DNA of 64,000 nt, taken from contig JAPPMG010000086.1 of assembly GCA_028819215.1 (NCBI GenBank), positions 25,165 through 89,164 on the forward strand. The letters run 5' to 3'. Origin of the DNA: Bryobacterales bacterium (GTDB taxonomy: Bacteria > Acidobacteriota > Terriglobia > Bryobacterales > UBA6623). Position numbers and translations under genes: made by a program. Each line of letters begins with the position of its first letter. Position 1 is the first letter of the stretch. Below are positions 27,893 to 36,457 of this stretch, piece after piece. The notes under the pieces were generated by a model that saw only the letters and a list, made by a program, of their open reading frames with translations, had not been told where the DNA came from and searched no databases.

Positions 27893-28512
27893 GACTATCC
27901 CATCCTACGACGTTGAGAGTGCAGGACTCTAGCCATTCGAGAGAGGCCGGAACGGGGCACCCCGCAGGCGAGGCCGCGGCCGGCCCGGAGGATCTCGATG
28001 TGCCACTTTCTCTGGGCGGGGACTCACGGCCACCCAGCGAATCGATGAGGTTGTGCGCACTGCCACGCGCGACCAAGCAGGTGACCTAGGAAGGACCCTT
28101 CATCGGAGAAGCTCGAACGCGTTCAATGGCGGCGTTTCTCAGCGCTCATCGCTTCCGCTATCATCCGATCCTTCTCCGAGACGATATCGCTTCCTCCGGC
28201 CGAACCGAGGTCGAAGACCAGAGAACGGTCAACACTTCGCGGCGGTTCGACTAGATCCCGTTCCACAAGTCGGCCGGTGCTGCGGCGGACCTCGGTCTCG
28301 GTGATTAAGCAATCACCAACGCAAGAGGCCCCGGGGCGCGAGGCCGGGAACGACGTTGGCGGAAGCCGGCCACCCCAGTCCACCATTGTCCGGGCCGCGA
28401 CGAGACCGGCCGGGCGAAGACGCGCCGCGCCTAGGACCGTCCTAGGCTTCAGATCTTCTCCTGCCGCAGGTGTGAGACTGACCGACACGCCCCTTGCTGG
28501 ACGCAACTCTGT
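27893..28512. other. Intergenic region, 620 bp, no supported gene
   Basis: This lies between the FAH-family gene and the broken vapC. The longest minus frame (28123-28506, 127 residues) has a somewhat protein-like C-terminal third (SLVFDLGSAGGSDIVSEKDR), but its N-terminal part is compositionally noise-like and I recognise no family. I do not call it a gene. Given the neighbouring toxin-antitoxin decay, it could be older mobile-region debris. Confidence 0.4.
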
Positions 28513-28947
28513 TCACGCCAAGAGGGGGTTTCGCTTGGCGGGGATCGGAAAGCGGCTGAAGTCTCGATCCGATGTCCAGAGCTCCGATATTCCATGCGAC
28601 GAGCAGATGGCTGCGATCCGAGCGTCGTGCACCATGGGACCCCTTATCTTTCCCCGAATCAAGAACTTCTTGAGCAGTGTCCAATGGTCACTCGACTCGC
28701 AGAGCAAGACCACGGATGGCGAACCCATCCAAGCCTCAATCTGTTCCGTCGCTTCATTGATCGTCGAGGGCGGGTCATAGACTCGCAGATCGGTGACGAT
28801 GGCCAAGAACTCGTGAATACACGGCCACGGAATCGTCTAGGGTCTGCGCCCCTCAGCTAGGCTCTTCATCGCTGATACCGCAGGAGCGTGCCACTCGGAG
28901 TCCGCGCGGTGGGCATACACGAGAATGTTCGAATCCACTGCGATCAA
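28513..28947 (-). pseudogene. vapC: VapC PIN-domain toxin with an in-frame amber stop
   Basis: Reading from TTG 28947, which overlaps the vapB stop as TTGA, the frame gives LIAVDSNILVYAHRADSEWH and continues to GRRP. It then meets TAG at 28839-28837 and resumes in the same frame as TIPWPCIHEFLAIVTD through to the stop at 28513. All four PIN acidic positions are visible: Asp in VDSN, Glu in CIHEF, Asp in VHDARIAAIC, Asp in TSDRDF. The expected full length is 144 residues. The residue at the stop is normally Trp in this subfamily (RRPW), so a single TGG to TAG change explains the break. There is no frameshift. This looks recent, or it is a consensus error or strain variant. A truncated product from an internal start would lack the first acidic residue. 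Confidence 0.85.
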
Positions 28948-29189
28948 AGTCCACGGCCTCCGTACGACGATTCCAGAATGTCCGACCAGGGCTTGGCTTG
29001 GAACTCCCGATGCAGTCCCCGGCCTTGGACGCTCTTGTCCGGAAGCCTGTACTGCATTTCAACTTGATCCCCTTCCAAGGCCATCCGGAGGCCCTCCTCG
29101 ACCACGGCGCGAAGGGTTGTGCCTCTCTTGGCGGCGAGTTCTCTAGCCCTGACCGCGAGGTCATTGGCAATGTCAATAGTCGTCTTCAT
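28944..29189 (-). CDS. vapB: VapB-type antitoxin
   Basis: 81 residues from ATG 29189. The N-terminal KTTIDIANDLAVRARELAAKRGTTLRAVVEEGLR is the short ribbon-helix-helix/VapB DNA-binding region. The C-terminal tail is the polar toxin-binding part. The frame is open upstream to 29267, but similarity starts at 29189. Its TGA overlaps the TTG of vapC by four bases (TTGA), the usual translational coupling. A palindrome sits 22 bases upstream. The antitoxin frame is fully intact although its toxin partner carries a nonsense codon. Confidence 0.87.
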   Translation of the reverse strand: MKTTIDIANDLAVRARELAAKRGTTLRAVVEEGLRMALEGDQVEMQYRLPDKSVQGRGLHREFQAKPWSDILESSYGGRGL

Positions 29190-29211
29190 GATATTGGTGC
29201 CCGCATCTGAG

Positions 29212-29229
29212 GATATTGCACACAATATC
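29212..29229 (-). promoter_or_regulatory. Probable VapB operator (perfect inverted repeat)
   Basis: GATATTG (29212-29218) and CAATATC (29223-29229) form a perfect 7-bp inverted repeat with a 4-base spacer, ending 22 bases before the vapB start. A further GATATTG lies at 29190-29196, 22 bp (about two helical turns) away, next to the ATG. This is the expected arrangement for autoregulation by a VapB dimer or the VapBC complex. Confidence 0.65.
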
Positions 29230-29323
29230 TTGGTTCCGGCCGACGGCAAGCGGGCCAAGCCGCCCACCTCAGTGCTAGTTCTGAGGGATCGCTAGGGGCA
29301 GGGCTCAAGCTGTGCCGCTGTGC

Positions 29324-29662
29324 TCAACCGTGCATCGCCCAAACCAACAGAGCGGTGAGCAGGGCGACCGCCGCCAGCGTACTACCCGCCAGAGCTTGCC
29401 ACCGCGGCATCGTGAATTTCTCGCGAGCCTGTTCCTCGGCTGGCTCGGCCCGTTCGACCCTGCCGGGCGCCTCGATGGCTCGGCTGCGAATCGCCTCGAG
29501 GGCTTCGCGGTTCGTGATCACGATGGTGCAGGCGTTGGGGCCGACCGCGCTGTCCTTGAAACGGCTCAAGACCTCCGGGGGGCACTGCTTCAGCGAGCTG
29601 TACGCTTGGTTCCCATCGTCTGTCCCGACGATCAGGCGGGAGGTCTTCATGACCCACTTCAT
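29324..29662 (-). CDS. Small C-terminally membrane-anchored protein, unknown
   Basis: 112 residues, not recognised. It has a soluble N-terminal part (SRLIVGTDDGNQAYSS, then ACTIVITNREALEAI), an acidic linker and one hydrophobic helix near the C-terminus (STLAAVALLTALLVWAM). It therefore looks tail-anchored, with its bulk in the cytoplasm. Its ATG overlaps the LysR stop as ATGA, so it is translated from the same mRNA. An internal ATG four codons later is an alternative start. The coupling suggests a functional link with the LysR regulator. No enzyme motif is visible. Confidence 0.6.
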   Translation of the reverse strand: MKWVMKTSRLIVGTDDGNQAYSSLKQCPPEVLSRFKDSAVGPNACTIVITNREALEAIRSRAIEAPGRVERAEPAEEQAREKFTMPRWQALAGSTLAAVALLTALLVWAMHG

Positions 29663-30579
29663 GACGCAGTCCTCACCGCAGGCAGTCCCAGGCCGGTCTT
29701 GGCCGCGAACTCGCTTACTAGCTTGATGAAACCCAGAGATGCCAGCGACAGGGCTTTGTCCTTGCGGTAGATCAATCCGATCGTTCGGATCATCGGCAGC
29801 GGCAGCAGCCGAATAGCCCTAAGGCGGCCCGAGACGAGTTCCTCGCGGGCGCTTGTCACCGCCAGGAAGGTCACGCCGAGGCCAGCTTCGGTGAAGCGTT
29901 TCTGCATCTCGCTCGATTCCAGTTCCATCGAGATGCGTACTCTGTCTTCGAACGGGTCTAGGTATTCGTTGATGCGCGTGCGCGTGCGCCCGGCTTTGGG
30001 GAGCAACAGGTCCTCCTCTACGAGCTCTTCCGGCCCAATCGTCTTCTTGCGCGCGAACCGGTGATTGGCGCTGGTCATGAGCCGGATTTCATCGGAGTAG
30101 ATTTGGACCACTTCAAGCTTTTTTTCCTGTAGCGGCAACTGCGTCACCCCGAAGTCCACGGAGTTGTCCACGACCGAATCGATGGTATCGGCGCCATAGG
30201 CGCGGACGACCTGGATCCGCACCTCTGGGAACTGCTCCTTGTAACGGGCGAAAACGCCCGGCAGGACGTGGATGCACGTTGCCTCGTTGGCGGCGATGCT
30301 CATCTCGCCTTTGGCCACGTGCTCTAGCTCGCGCACTGCGTCGAATCCCTGGCGCCGCAGGTCGAGGATATTCCTCGCGTATTCGGCGAAGGTGCGGCCG
30401 GCGACCGTTAGCGTGATGCGGCTGCCGAATCGGTCGAACAGCTGAGTGCCCAGCTCCTGCTCCATCTGGCGGATCTGCGCGCTAATCGCGGGCTGGGTGC
30501 GGTAGCAAGTCTTGGCCGCCTTGGAGAAGCTGTTGAGGCGGACGATTTCCAGGAAGGTATGTAGCTGGTCGAAGTCCAC
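29659..30579 (-). CDS. LysR-family transcriptional regulator
   Basis: 306 residues from GTG 30579, where the typical LysR N-terminus begins (DFDQLHTFLEIVRLNSFSKAA). The helix-turn-helix is SFSKAAKTCYRTQPAISAQIRQME, followed by ELGTQLFDRFGSRITLT. The effector-binding domain covers residues about 95-300. The frame is open to 30633, but those 18 residues are not LysR-like. Its stop overlaps the start of the small membrane-anchored gene. No divergent metabolic operon is adjacent (the next gene, trpS, is divergent), so the regulated target is unknown. Confidence 0.92.
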   Translation of the reverse strand: MDFDQLHTFLEIVRLNSFSKAAKTCYRTQPAISAQIRQMEQELGTQLFDRFGSRITLTVAGRTFAEYARNILDLRRQGFDAVRELEHVAKGEMSIAANEATCIHVLPGVFARYKEQFPEVRIQVVRAYGADTIDSVVDNSVDFGVTQLPLQEKKLEVVQIYSDEIRLMTSANHRFARKKTIGPEELVEEDLLLPKAGRTRTRINEYLDPFEDRVRISMELESSEMQKRFTEAGLGVTFLAVTSAREELVSGRLRAIRLLPLPMIRTIGLIYRKDKALSLASLGFIKLVSEFAAKTGLGLPAVRTAS

Positions 30580-30928
30580 GATGTGGGAGTAGCTGGAGGG
30601 GGCAGCGCAGCCGCAAACCCTCATCCGCAGCATGACGCTTTGGTGATTATTCTACATCAGGACCGCTCAAGACCGGCTGAACGGCTAGGACTCGTGTTCC
30701 GGTGGGCGGGCGGCCGCGGGTACGCAGCGGAGTGGGCTCTCGGGCACTGACACACTTGGAAATTGCCCGGTTTGGAGTCCGCTGAGCCCGTCTGGTGGGG
30801 ATGTTCGATGCGCTGTCGGCTAGGCTGTCCGCAGCATATCCGGCCCCACGCGCGGCTCCGGAGTCGCTCCGCTCCCGGCCCGAGACCACCGGATAGCAAG
30901 CGATAGAATGGAAAATCCCCGTCCACAC

Positions 30929-31927
30929 ATGAAGCCGAGGATCTTTTCGGGCATGCAGCCCACCGGTGCGCTGCACATCGGCAATTATTTGGGCGCGCTG
31001 CGCAACTGGGCGGAAATCCAGTACGACTACGAGCCGATTTTCTGCATCGTAGACCAGCACGCCATCACGGTTCCGCAAGATCCCAACGCCTTGCGGGAAA
31101 GCTGCGAACAGGTGGCGGCCTTGTACTTGGCAGCTGGCCTGGACCCGCAGCAGTCGGCGGTTTTCGTGCAGTCGCAGATTTCCGCCCACGTCGAGCTGGC
31201 CTGGATCTTCACCTGCACGGTCCCGTTCGGCTGGCTCACTCGCATGACGCAGTTCAAGGCCAAGACGCTGCAGGCCGACGCCAGCCAGGATTCGGTGGGC
31301 ACCGGGCTATTCCTCTATCCCGTATTGATGGCGGCGGACATCTTGCTGTACCAAGCCAAGGCGGTTCCGGTGGGAGACGACCAATCGCAGCACATGGAAC
31401 TGACGCGCAACATTGCGCAGCGCTTCAACAAGCTGTACGGCAAGACATTCATCGTGCCCGAGACCAAGCTCCCGACCGTCGGAGCACGCATCATGGGTCT
31501 GGACGATCCCACCAAGAAGATGAGCAAATCGACGGACTCTCCCAACCACTCGATCAGCCTGCTTGATCCGCCCGGACGCGTCAAGAAGCTGATCGGCCGG
31601 GCCGTGACGGACTCTCAGCCCGCCGTGAATTGGGCCGAGCCAGGGGCCGGCGTCGCCAACTTGCTGACAATTTTTCAAGCCTTCAGTGACTGGACCGACT
31701 CGCAGATGCAGAGTCACTTCGCCGACATGCGCTATGGTGCGCTCAAGAGCGAGGTCAGCGAGATGATTAGCTCCAAGCTTGAACCGATTCAGCGGCTCTA
31801 CAACGAATTGATGGACGACCGCACCCATCTGCGCGCCGTGTTGCGAAGCAGCGCCGAGCGCGTCGCGCCCATCGCTGCGGAGACGGTGCGGCGGGCCAAG
31901 GAACGCACCGGGCTGTATTCGGCGTGA
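30929..31927 (+). CDS. trpS: Tryptophanyl-tRNA synthetase
   Basis: 332 residues, the usual bacterial length. It charges tRNA-Trp. The class I HIGH-like motif is in GMQPTGALHIGNYLGAL, the tryptophan pocket region follows in FCIVDQHAIT, and the second class I motif is KMSKS in DDPTKKMSKSTDS. The start at ATG 30929 gives the standard KPRIFSGMQPTG N-terminus; ATG 30908 is possible. It is followed within 10 bases by the MFS exporter gene, so the two are probably co-transcribed. Confidence 0.97.
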   Translation: MKPRIFSGMQPTGALHIGNYLGALRNWAEIQYDYEPIFCIVDQHAITVPQDPNALRESCEQVAALYLAAGLDPQQSAVFVQSQISAHVELAWIFTCTVPFGWLTRMTQFKAKTLQADASQDSVGTGLFLYPVLMAADILLYQAKAVPVGDDQSQHMELTRNIAQRFNKLYGKTFIVPETKLPTVGARIMGLDDPTKKMSKSTDSPNHSISLLDPPGRVKKLIGRAVTDSQPAVNWAEPGAGVANLLTIFQAFSDWTDSQMQSHFADMRYGALKSEVSEMISSKLEPIQRLYNELMDDRTHLRAVLRSSAERVAPIAAETVRRAKERTGLYSA

Positions 31928-31937
31928 GTCTGCAGAA

Positions 31938-33188
31938 GTGGCATCTCAGGTTTCCCTGCGCGGCTACGCGCGACTGCTGAGGCGCTCGCCCAACTTCCGC
32001 AGGGTCTGGGTCGCGCAGCTGATCAGCGGCTCTGGCGACTGGTTCTACTCGGTCGCGATCTACTCGATGATCCTAGAGCTGAGCGGCCGTGCGGAGCTGG
32101 TGGCCTGGGCCGCGATCCTGCAGATCCTGCCCATGATGCTGCTGGGCCCGACAGCCGGAGCGGCAAATGACCGGCTCAGTCGCCGCAAGGTGATGCTGGT
32201 GAGCGACCTGTTCCGGGCCGGCTTAGTGCTTTGCATGCTGCTGATCGATCGCCAGGAGGAACTGCCCTGGCTCTACCTGTTGCTGACGCTCGAGATCGGC
32301 ACGGCGGCATTCTTCGAGGCCGGGCGCAGTGCGATCCTGCCCAGCCTGATCGAGAGGGACGATCTGCCAATAGCGAACGCCCTCGGATCCACGACGTGGT
32401 CGCTCACCGTGACAATGGGTGCCGCCCTGGGCGGCGTGGCGGTGGCATACCTTGGCCGGGAGTTCGTATTTGTGGCGAACTCCGCGACCTTCTTGCTGTC
32501 GGCATGGTTCGTGTACCGAGTGCGAGCCTTCGAACGCCACCTGGCTGGCCTACGCAAGCAGTCGTGGCTCGCTGCGCTCAGCTTTCGGCCAATCGCCGAG
32601 GGCTTCCTGTACATGGTCAGAGACTGGCGGCTCGTGACGCTGCTCACGCTCAAGCTCGGGCTGGGGATCATGGGTGCGAGGGTAGTCCTGACCACGATCC
32701 TTGGCAGTCGCGAATTTGCCGTCGGGGACGGCCCCGCGCTAGGGATGGCCGTGTTGTTCGCGTTCCAAGGGACTGGCTCGACTCTGGGACCCTTGGTGAT
32801 GGGGCGTCGATTCAGCAGGAGCCAGAACAGCATGCGCTGGACGGTCTTGGCCGGCTACCTTGCGGCCGGTTGCGGCTATATGTTGTTCAGCCAGACGCTC
32901 GTGATGCCCCTGGCGGGGCTCTTTCTCGTGCTCGCCCATGGCGGCGCTGCGCTGGTCTGGGTGTGTTCGACGACTCTGCTGCACCTCAACACCGAGAATC
33001 AGTTCCTCGGCAGGGTCTTCGCGGCTGACATGGGCCTGTTCATGGCCACCGCCTCGGTGTCGACCTACTGTATGGGCCAGCTTCTTGACGCGGGCCTGCC
33101 CGCAAGGACCGGAGCGTTGGGCCTGGGATTCGCAATGCTTGGGCCCGCGGCGCTGTGGGTGTTGTCGTTGCGCCGGTCGTGGGACTGA
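31938..33188 (+). CDS. MFS transporter (MFS_3/enterobactin-exporter-like)
   Basis: 416 residues with about 12 hydrophobic helices. The N-terminus (NFRRVWVAQLISGSGDWFYSVAIYSM) and the loop 2-3 motif (GPTAGAANDRLSRRKVMLVSDLFRAG) are typical of the MFS_3 group, which exports siderophores or drugs. The start is GTG 31938, ten bases after the trpS stop. Substrate is unknown. Co-transcription with trpS looks incidental. Confidence 0.88.
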   Translation: MASQVSLRGYARLLRRSPNFRRVWVAQLISGSGDWFYSVAIYSMILELSGRAELVAWAAILQILPMMLLGPTAGAANDRLSRRKVMLVSDLFRAGLVLCMLLIDRQEELPWLYLLLTLEIGTAAFFEAGRSAILPSLIERDDLPIANALGSTTWSLTVTMGAALGGVAVAYLGREFVFVANSATFLLSAWFVYRVRAFERHLAGLRKQSWLAALSFRPIAEGFLYMVRDWRLVTLLTLKLGLGIMGARVVLTTILGSREFAVGDGPALGMAVLFAFQGTGSTLGPLVMGRRFSRSQNSMRWTVLAGYLAAGCGYMLFSQTLVMPLAGLFLVLAHGGAALVWVCSTTLLHLNTENQFLGRVFAADMGLFMATASVSTYCMGQLLDAGLPARTGALGLGFAMLGPAALWVLSLRRSWD

Positions 33189-33748
33189 TCAGGATCGGCG
33201 AAGGCCCGGGTCAGCAGCCCAGGTTCGACGCCTGATACGCGCAGTTGGGCGGGGTAAGCTGCATCCGGCACGTATCAGGCCGGCGGCGCGGCAAGTCGCG
33301 CAGGCCAAGGTGCTATAGCTGCGAGCAGCCCAGCCAGACGCTCAATGTCTGGGCCGGGACGGCGAGGTCGGGATTCCACCACAAGGAGCGCCGGCTGTCC
33401 CCGGGGTGCTCATTGGTGAGGCGGGAGTCGCTCAACGCGTTAGCGCTGCGCCGCAGCGCGGCGGATGAGCGCAGTCGCGAGGCCTGCCTGGCCCGCACCG
33501 CGCCAGTGCGAGGCGTGCTCACCGCAGCGTCAGGTTCGTGCCGAGAGGGGCACGGCTAGTTCTCGTCGTAAACCCTCTGCCGCAAGTCGCACATTGACTC
33601 GGGCCGCAAGACGGTCCATCCCTCAAGCCAGTTTCCGGGCCCGCCGACATCTTCGATTCGCCTTCAGCAGGCGCTTGATACATATTGAGCCACCGCAGGC
33701 TGTTGCCGCGGCCGCTCTGGACCACCAGTTCCTTCCGTGCCCCTGGTC
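33189..33748. other. Intergenic region, 560 bp, no supported gene
   Basis: This lies between the convergent MFS transporter and the enolase-superfamily gene. It carries the 10-bp inverted repeat described separately near its left end. The remaining sequence is GC-rich with short ORFs in several frames, none showing family similarity. I see no tRNA-like T-arm or T-rich terminator. Confidence 0.5.
33230..33280. repeat. Perfect 10-bp inverted repeat after the MFS gene
   Basis: GCCTGATACG (33230-33239) and CGTATCAGGC (33271-33280) are perfect reverse complements separated by 31 bases. The element begins 42 bases after the MFS stop. There is no T-run, so a classical intrinsic terminator is unlikely. 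It could be a hairpin stabilising the 3' end of the transcript, a protein-binding site, or the ends of a tiny mobile element. Confidence 0.55.
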
Positions 33749-35002
33749 CTAGCCCCACCAAGTCTCGCCCTCAGCGAGATGGGCCTTGACTACATCGGGG
33801 TCGAGTTCGATGCCGAGGCCTGGCTTGTCCGGAACCTCGACGAAGCCTCCCTTCGCCAGCGGTCCGTCGTGCACTATGACATCGTCCATCCAGCCGCCAT
33901 CGAAGAACACAGTTTCGCAAGCAAAATAGTCACGTATGGTCGAAGCCCAATGGATAGTCGCCATGCCATTGACGATGCTGCCCGTATTGTGGTTCGCCAT
34001 CGGCAGGAAATACAGGTCGGCCAGGTCGGCCATCCGCTTGTTCTCGAGAAACCCGCCCGAGTTGCGCAAGTCCGGGTGCAAGATGTCCACTGCGGCGTTG
34101 ACCACGAATGGCAGGGCGTCGGCCCGGCGCATCCAGTTCTCTCCCGTGCAGATGGGCACGGGAGACATCTCTGCCAGCCGCTTCCAACTCTCGGAGTATG
34201 CAACCGGAAGCGGGTCTTCCAAGAAGCGCGGCTTGACGTCCTGCAACGCGACTGCCATGTCGATCGAGCTGCGCAGGTCGAATTCCCAGTGGCAGCCGAT
34301 CAGGATGTCGTGCTCGAATCCGAGTGCATCGCGGCAGTTCTCGAATCCCTGGCGCAGCCGCCGCAGCTCGTCGCTTGAGAGCATGCGGTTTGATGGATCG
34401 CGGCCCGGGTCGATGCCTGGGCTATTCCGCAGGGGCCCGAACTTGTGCATATTAATCCCGAACGGGCTTTCCTTGACCTGCTGCGCCCAGTCCCGCAGGA
34501 CGGCCTTGTCAAAGAAGTCGTCCGGTTTCGAGTGGTCGTAGAGGCGAACCCTGTCGCGGAACTTTCCTCCAAGTAGCTTGCAAGTCGGCACGTCGAGCAG
34601 CTTGCCGGCCAAGTCCCAAAGCGCCATCTCAATGCCACTCATCGCACGCTGCTGTGCATGAGCGCTCCCGTCGGTATAGCGATATCCCGTATAGAGGCGG
34701 TCGATCTGCAGAGGGTCCTCGCCGATGAACAACTCGCTAAGGCCGTGAATCTCTTCCTTGACTCCCAGGCCAGGAGAACCGTAGGCTTCAGCGAAACCGT
34801 GAACGCCCGCATCGGTGTCCACGCGCACCAGAGTGTATGTCCGCGGGCCTTGCAGCACCATGGTCTTGATGTCGGTGATCCGAACCTTTTCGTGGTTCGC
34901 AGCTCTGACCTCTTGAAAGGAAGAGAGCCACGCGGGAGTGGAGGCTGCCGCAAGAGTCGAGAGGAAGGAACGACGGGTCGACGGGCTCATTTCGGTCGCC
35001 AT
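33749..35002 (-). CDS. Tat-exported enolase-superfamily (mandelate racemase/muconate lactonizing) enzyme
   Basis: 417 residues. A Tat leader (STRRSFLSTLAAASTPAW) precedes the MR/MLE capping domain (VRITDIKTMVLQGPRTYTLVRVDTD...). The barrel follows with IEMALWDLAGKLLDVPTCKLLGG, metal ligands in ILIGCHWEFD and FLEDPLPVAYS, and the third ligand block in ICTGENWMRRADA. It is closest in style to galactonate/gluconate dehydratase-like members. It presumably dehydrates sugar acids, unusually in an exported location. A second enolase-superfamily gene lies 8 kb to the right (42798), so this region may handle sugar acids. Confidence 0.9.
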   Translation of the reverse strand: MATEMSPSTRRSFLSTLAAASTPAWLSSFQEVRAANHEKVRITDIKTMVLQGPRTYTLVRVDTDAGVHGFAEAYGSPGLGVKEEIHGLSELFIGEDPLQIDRLYTGYRYTDGSAHAQQRAMSGIEMALWDLAGKLLDVPTCKLLGGKFRDRVRLYDHSKPDDFFDKAVLRDWAQQVKESPFGINMHKFGPLRNSPGIDPGRDPSNRMLSSDELRRLRQGFENCRDALGFEHDILIGCHWEFDLRSSIDMAVALQDVKPRFLEDPLPVAYSESWKRLAEMSPVPICTGENWMRRADALPFVVNAAVDILHPDLRNSGGFLENKRMADLADLYFLPMANHNTGSIVNGMATIHWASTIRDYFACETVFFDGGWMDDVIVHDGPLAKGGFVEVPDKPGLGIELDPDVVKAHLAEGETWWG

Positions 35003-35470
35003 TATAGAGGTGGCCGGTGGGCTTGCCGTTCAGAATGAGCAGCGACAACCACATCATTGCCCCGCCGAACCTGTCAAGCGGGACGTCGTGTCACTTCTAG
35101 TGGCCGACCGGATTTGGCCGCTACAGCAGTAATCCGCTCGAATGTTGACTGGCGCCGCGACCTGACGCTTCTGCTCGGGATCGTTGCGGGAGACTTCGAG
35201 CGGGGTGGGTGTCCCGTCCCGTGCCACTCGCGCCGCCGTCGCCGCCGCCACGCCCTGGCCGTTCCCGTTTGCGGAGAACAGCCCGGGTGCAACTCGGCCC
35301 GGCATGATGCCTTCCGGAATGCGGAACCTGATTTCGGTCGGCGCAACGGAGTACGATCCGGCCGTTTCGCGAACTGAGCCATCCTCAAGCTTGCGTGTAG
35401 CGTCGGCTATGCATGTGGCCGCACTGGTCCGTCCTGTGCCGTCGCCCGGAACGATTGGATACCAGATCTA
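35003..35470. other. Intergenic region, 468 bp, largely a decayed coding fragment
   Basis: This lies between the exported enolase-superfamily gene and manA. Most of it is occupied by the TIGR03437-like fragment annotated separately. The rest, 35003-35114, shows nothing else recognisable. Confidence 0.5.
35115..35467 (-). pseudogene. Fragment of a TIGR03437 (Solibacter C-terminal domain) protein
   Basis: The minus frame is open from just after the manA stop to about 35054. It translates into recognisable TIGR03437 blocks: TSAATCIADATRKLEDGSV, SYSVAPTEIRFRIPEG, and VAPGLFSANGNGQGVAAA followed by a PLEVSRNDPEQKR segment. This domain normally forms the C-terminus of long secreted Solibacter proteins. 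There is no start codon context, no signal peptide and no upstream body; the adjacent DNA is manA. It is therefore a remnant whose N-terminal part was lost, perhaps by the rearrangement that placed manA here. It is also the best lineage marker in the window. Confidence 0.7.
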
Positions 35471-36457
35471 TCAGGGCAGATATGCGCGCACGGCCTGTAC
35501 TTCCCCGCCGTCCACGAAGAAGCGTGACGATTCGGCCGGGATGAGAAAGGCGTCGCCGGCAGCGAAGCGGATGCCGTTTAGTGTTCCGGCACCTCGGATA
35601 CAGGCCAGCAGGTGACAGCGCCTTGGATCTGGCGTGTAAACGAACGGATGCTCCCAGGTCAGCAATTCCGCGACGAATGACGAGCAGCGTCCCAAGAGTT
35701 CGACGAGACAGGGGCTGCTAGCGATCTCCTGGGGCGCCGCCGGGACGGGCCGGGCATGTGCCTTTGTGGCTGCTACTGCGCTCTTAACCTGCAGTTCGCG
35801 CGGTTTGCCATCGAGTCCGAGTCTGCCGTAGTCGTGCAGGCGGTACGTGATGTCGGAATTCTGCTGGACCTCGCACAGCACCACGCCTTTACCAGCGCAA
35901 TGCACAGTGCCGGCCGGCACCAGCACGCACTCTCCCGGCACCGCCGGCACCCAGCGGAGTTGGTCTGCGATCGAGCCGCTCTCGGCCGCGCGCGCAAGTT
36001 GCTCTGCGTCGAGCGGCTCTCGCAGGCCGAGGCCAAGTCGTCCGCCCGGGCGCGATGCGACCACGTACCATAGCTCGGTCTTGCCGCGCTCATTCCGCGC
36101 AGCCCGCGCCATATCGTTGTCCGGGTGCGTTTGCACGGATAGCTGATCCTCGGCGAAGAGTAGCTTGGCGAGCACTGGGAACTCGGACCGGGGCATGCCT
36201 TGGTACGCCAAATTGGCGTGAGGAGGCTTGACCGCGGCGCTCCAGCTCGGTCCCATCAGCCGTGCGCCGAATTCCTGCACCAGTGATCGGACGGTGCGAC
36301 CCTCCAGCGGCCCACCGGCGACCGTGCTGCCGTTGTGTACGCACCAAGCCTCGCCAATGCGGCGCTCTTGCCGCTCGAAGATCGGCGCGGGGTCTTTCGT
36401 GCCCCAGATCTTTTCGCGCAGCTCGGGGCGGAACTTCAGTGGTTCCAGTCGATTCAC
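35471..36457 (-). CDS. manA: Mannose-6-phosphate isomerase, class I type
   Basis: 328 residues from GTG 36457. It interconverts mannose-6-phosphate and fructose-6-phosphate and needs zinc. The cupin metal motif is LSVQTHPDND, with further ligands in ECVLVPAGTVHCAGKG and CEVQQNSDITYRLHDYGR. The frame is open far upstream to 37354, but that part lies over the aminotransferase gene in another frame and has no family similarity. The GTG overlaps the aminotransferase TGA as GTGA, which fixes the start and shows translational coupling. It is the last gene of the minus-strand run from coaD. Confidence 0.92.
   Translation of the reverse strand: MNRLEPLKFRPELREKIWGTKDPAPIFERQERRIGEAWCVHNGSTVAGGPLEGRTVRSLVQEFGARLMGPSWSAAVKPPHANLAYQGMPRSEFPVLAKLLFAEDQLSVQTHPDNDMARAARNERGKTELWYVVASRPGGRLGLGLREPLDAEQLARAAESGSIADQLRWVPAVPGECVLVPAGTVHCAGKGVVLCEVQQNSDITYRLHDYGRLGLDGKPRELQVKSAVAATKAHARPVPAAPQEIASSPCLVELLGRCSSFVAELLTWEHPFVYTPDPRRCHLLACIRGAGTLNGIRFAAGDAFLIPAESSRFFVDGGEVQAVRAYLP

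Noticed and set aside
28123..28506. 127-residue minus frame downstream of the broken vapC
   Set aside because: Only its C-terminal third looks faintly protein-like; no start, no neighbour logic and no family.
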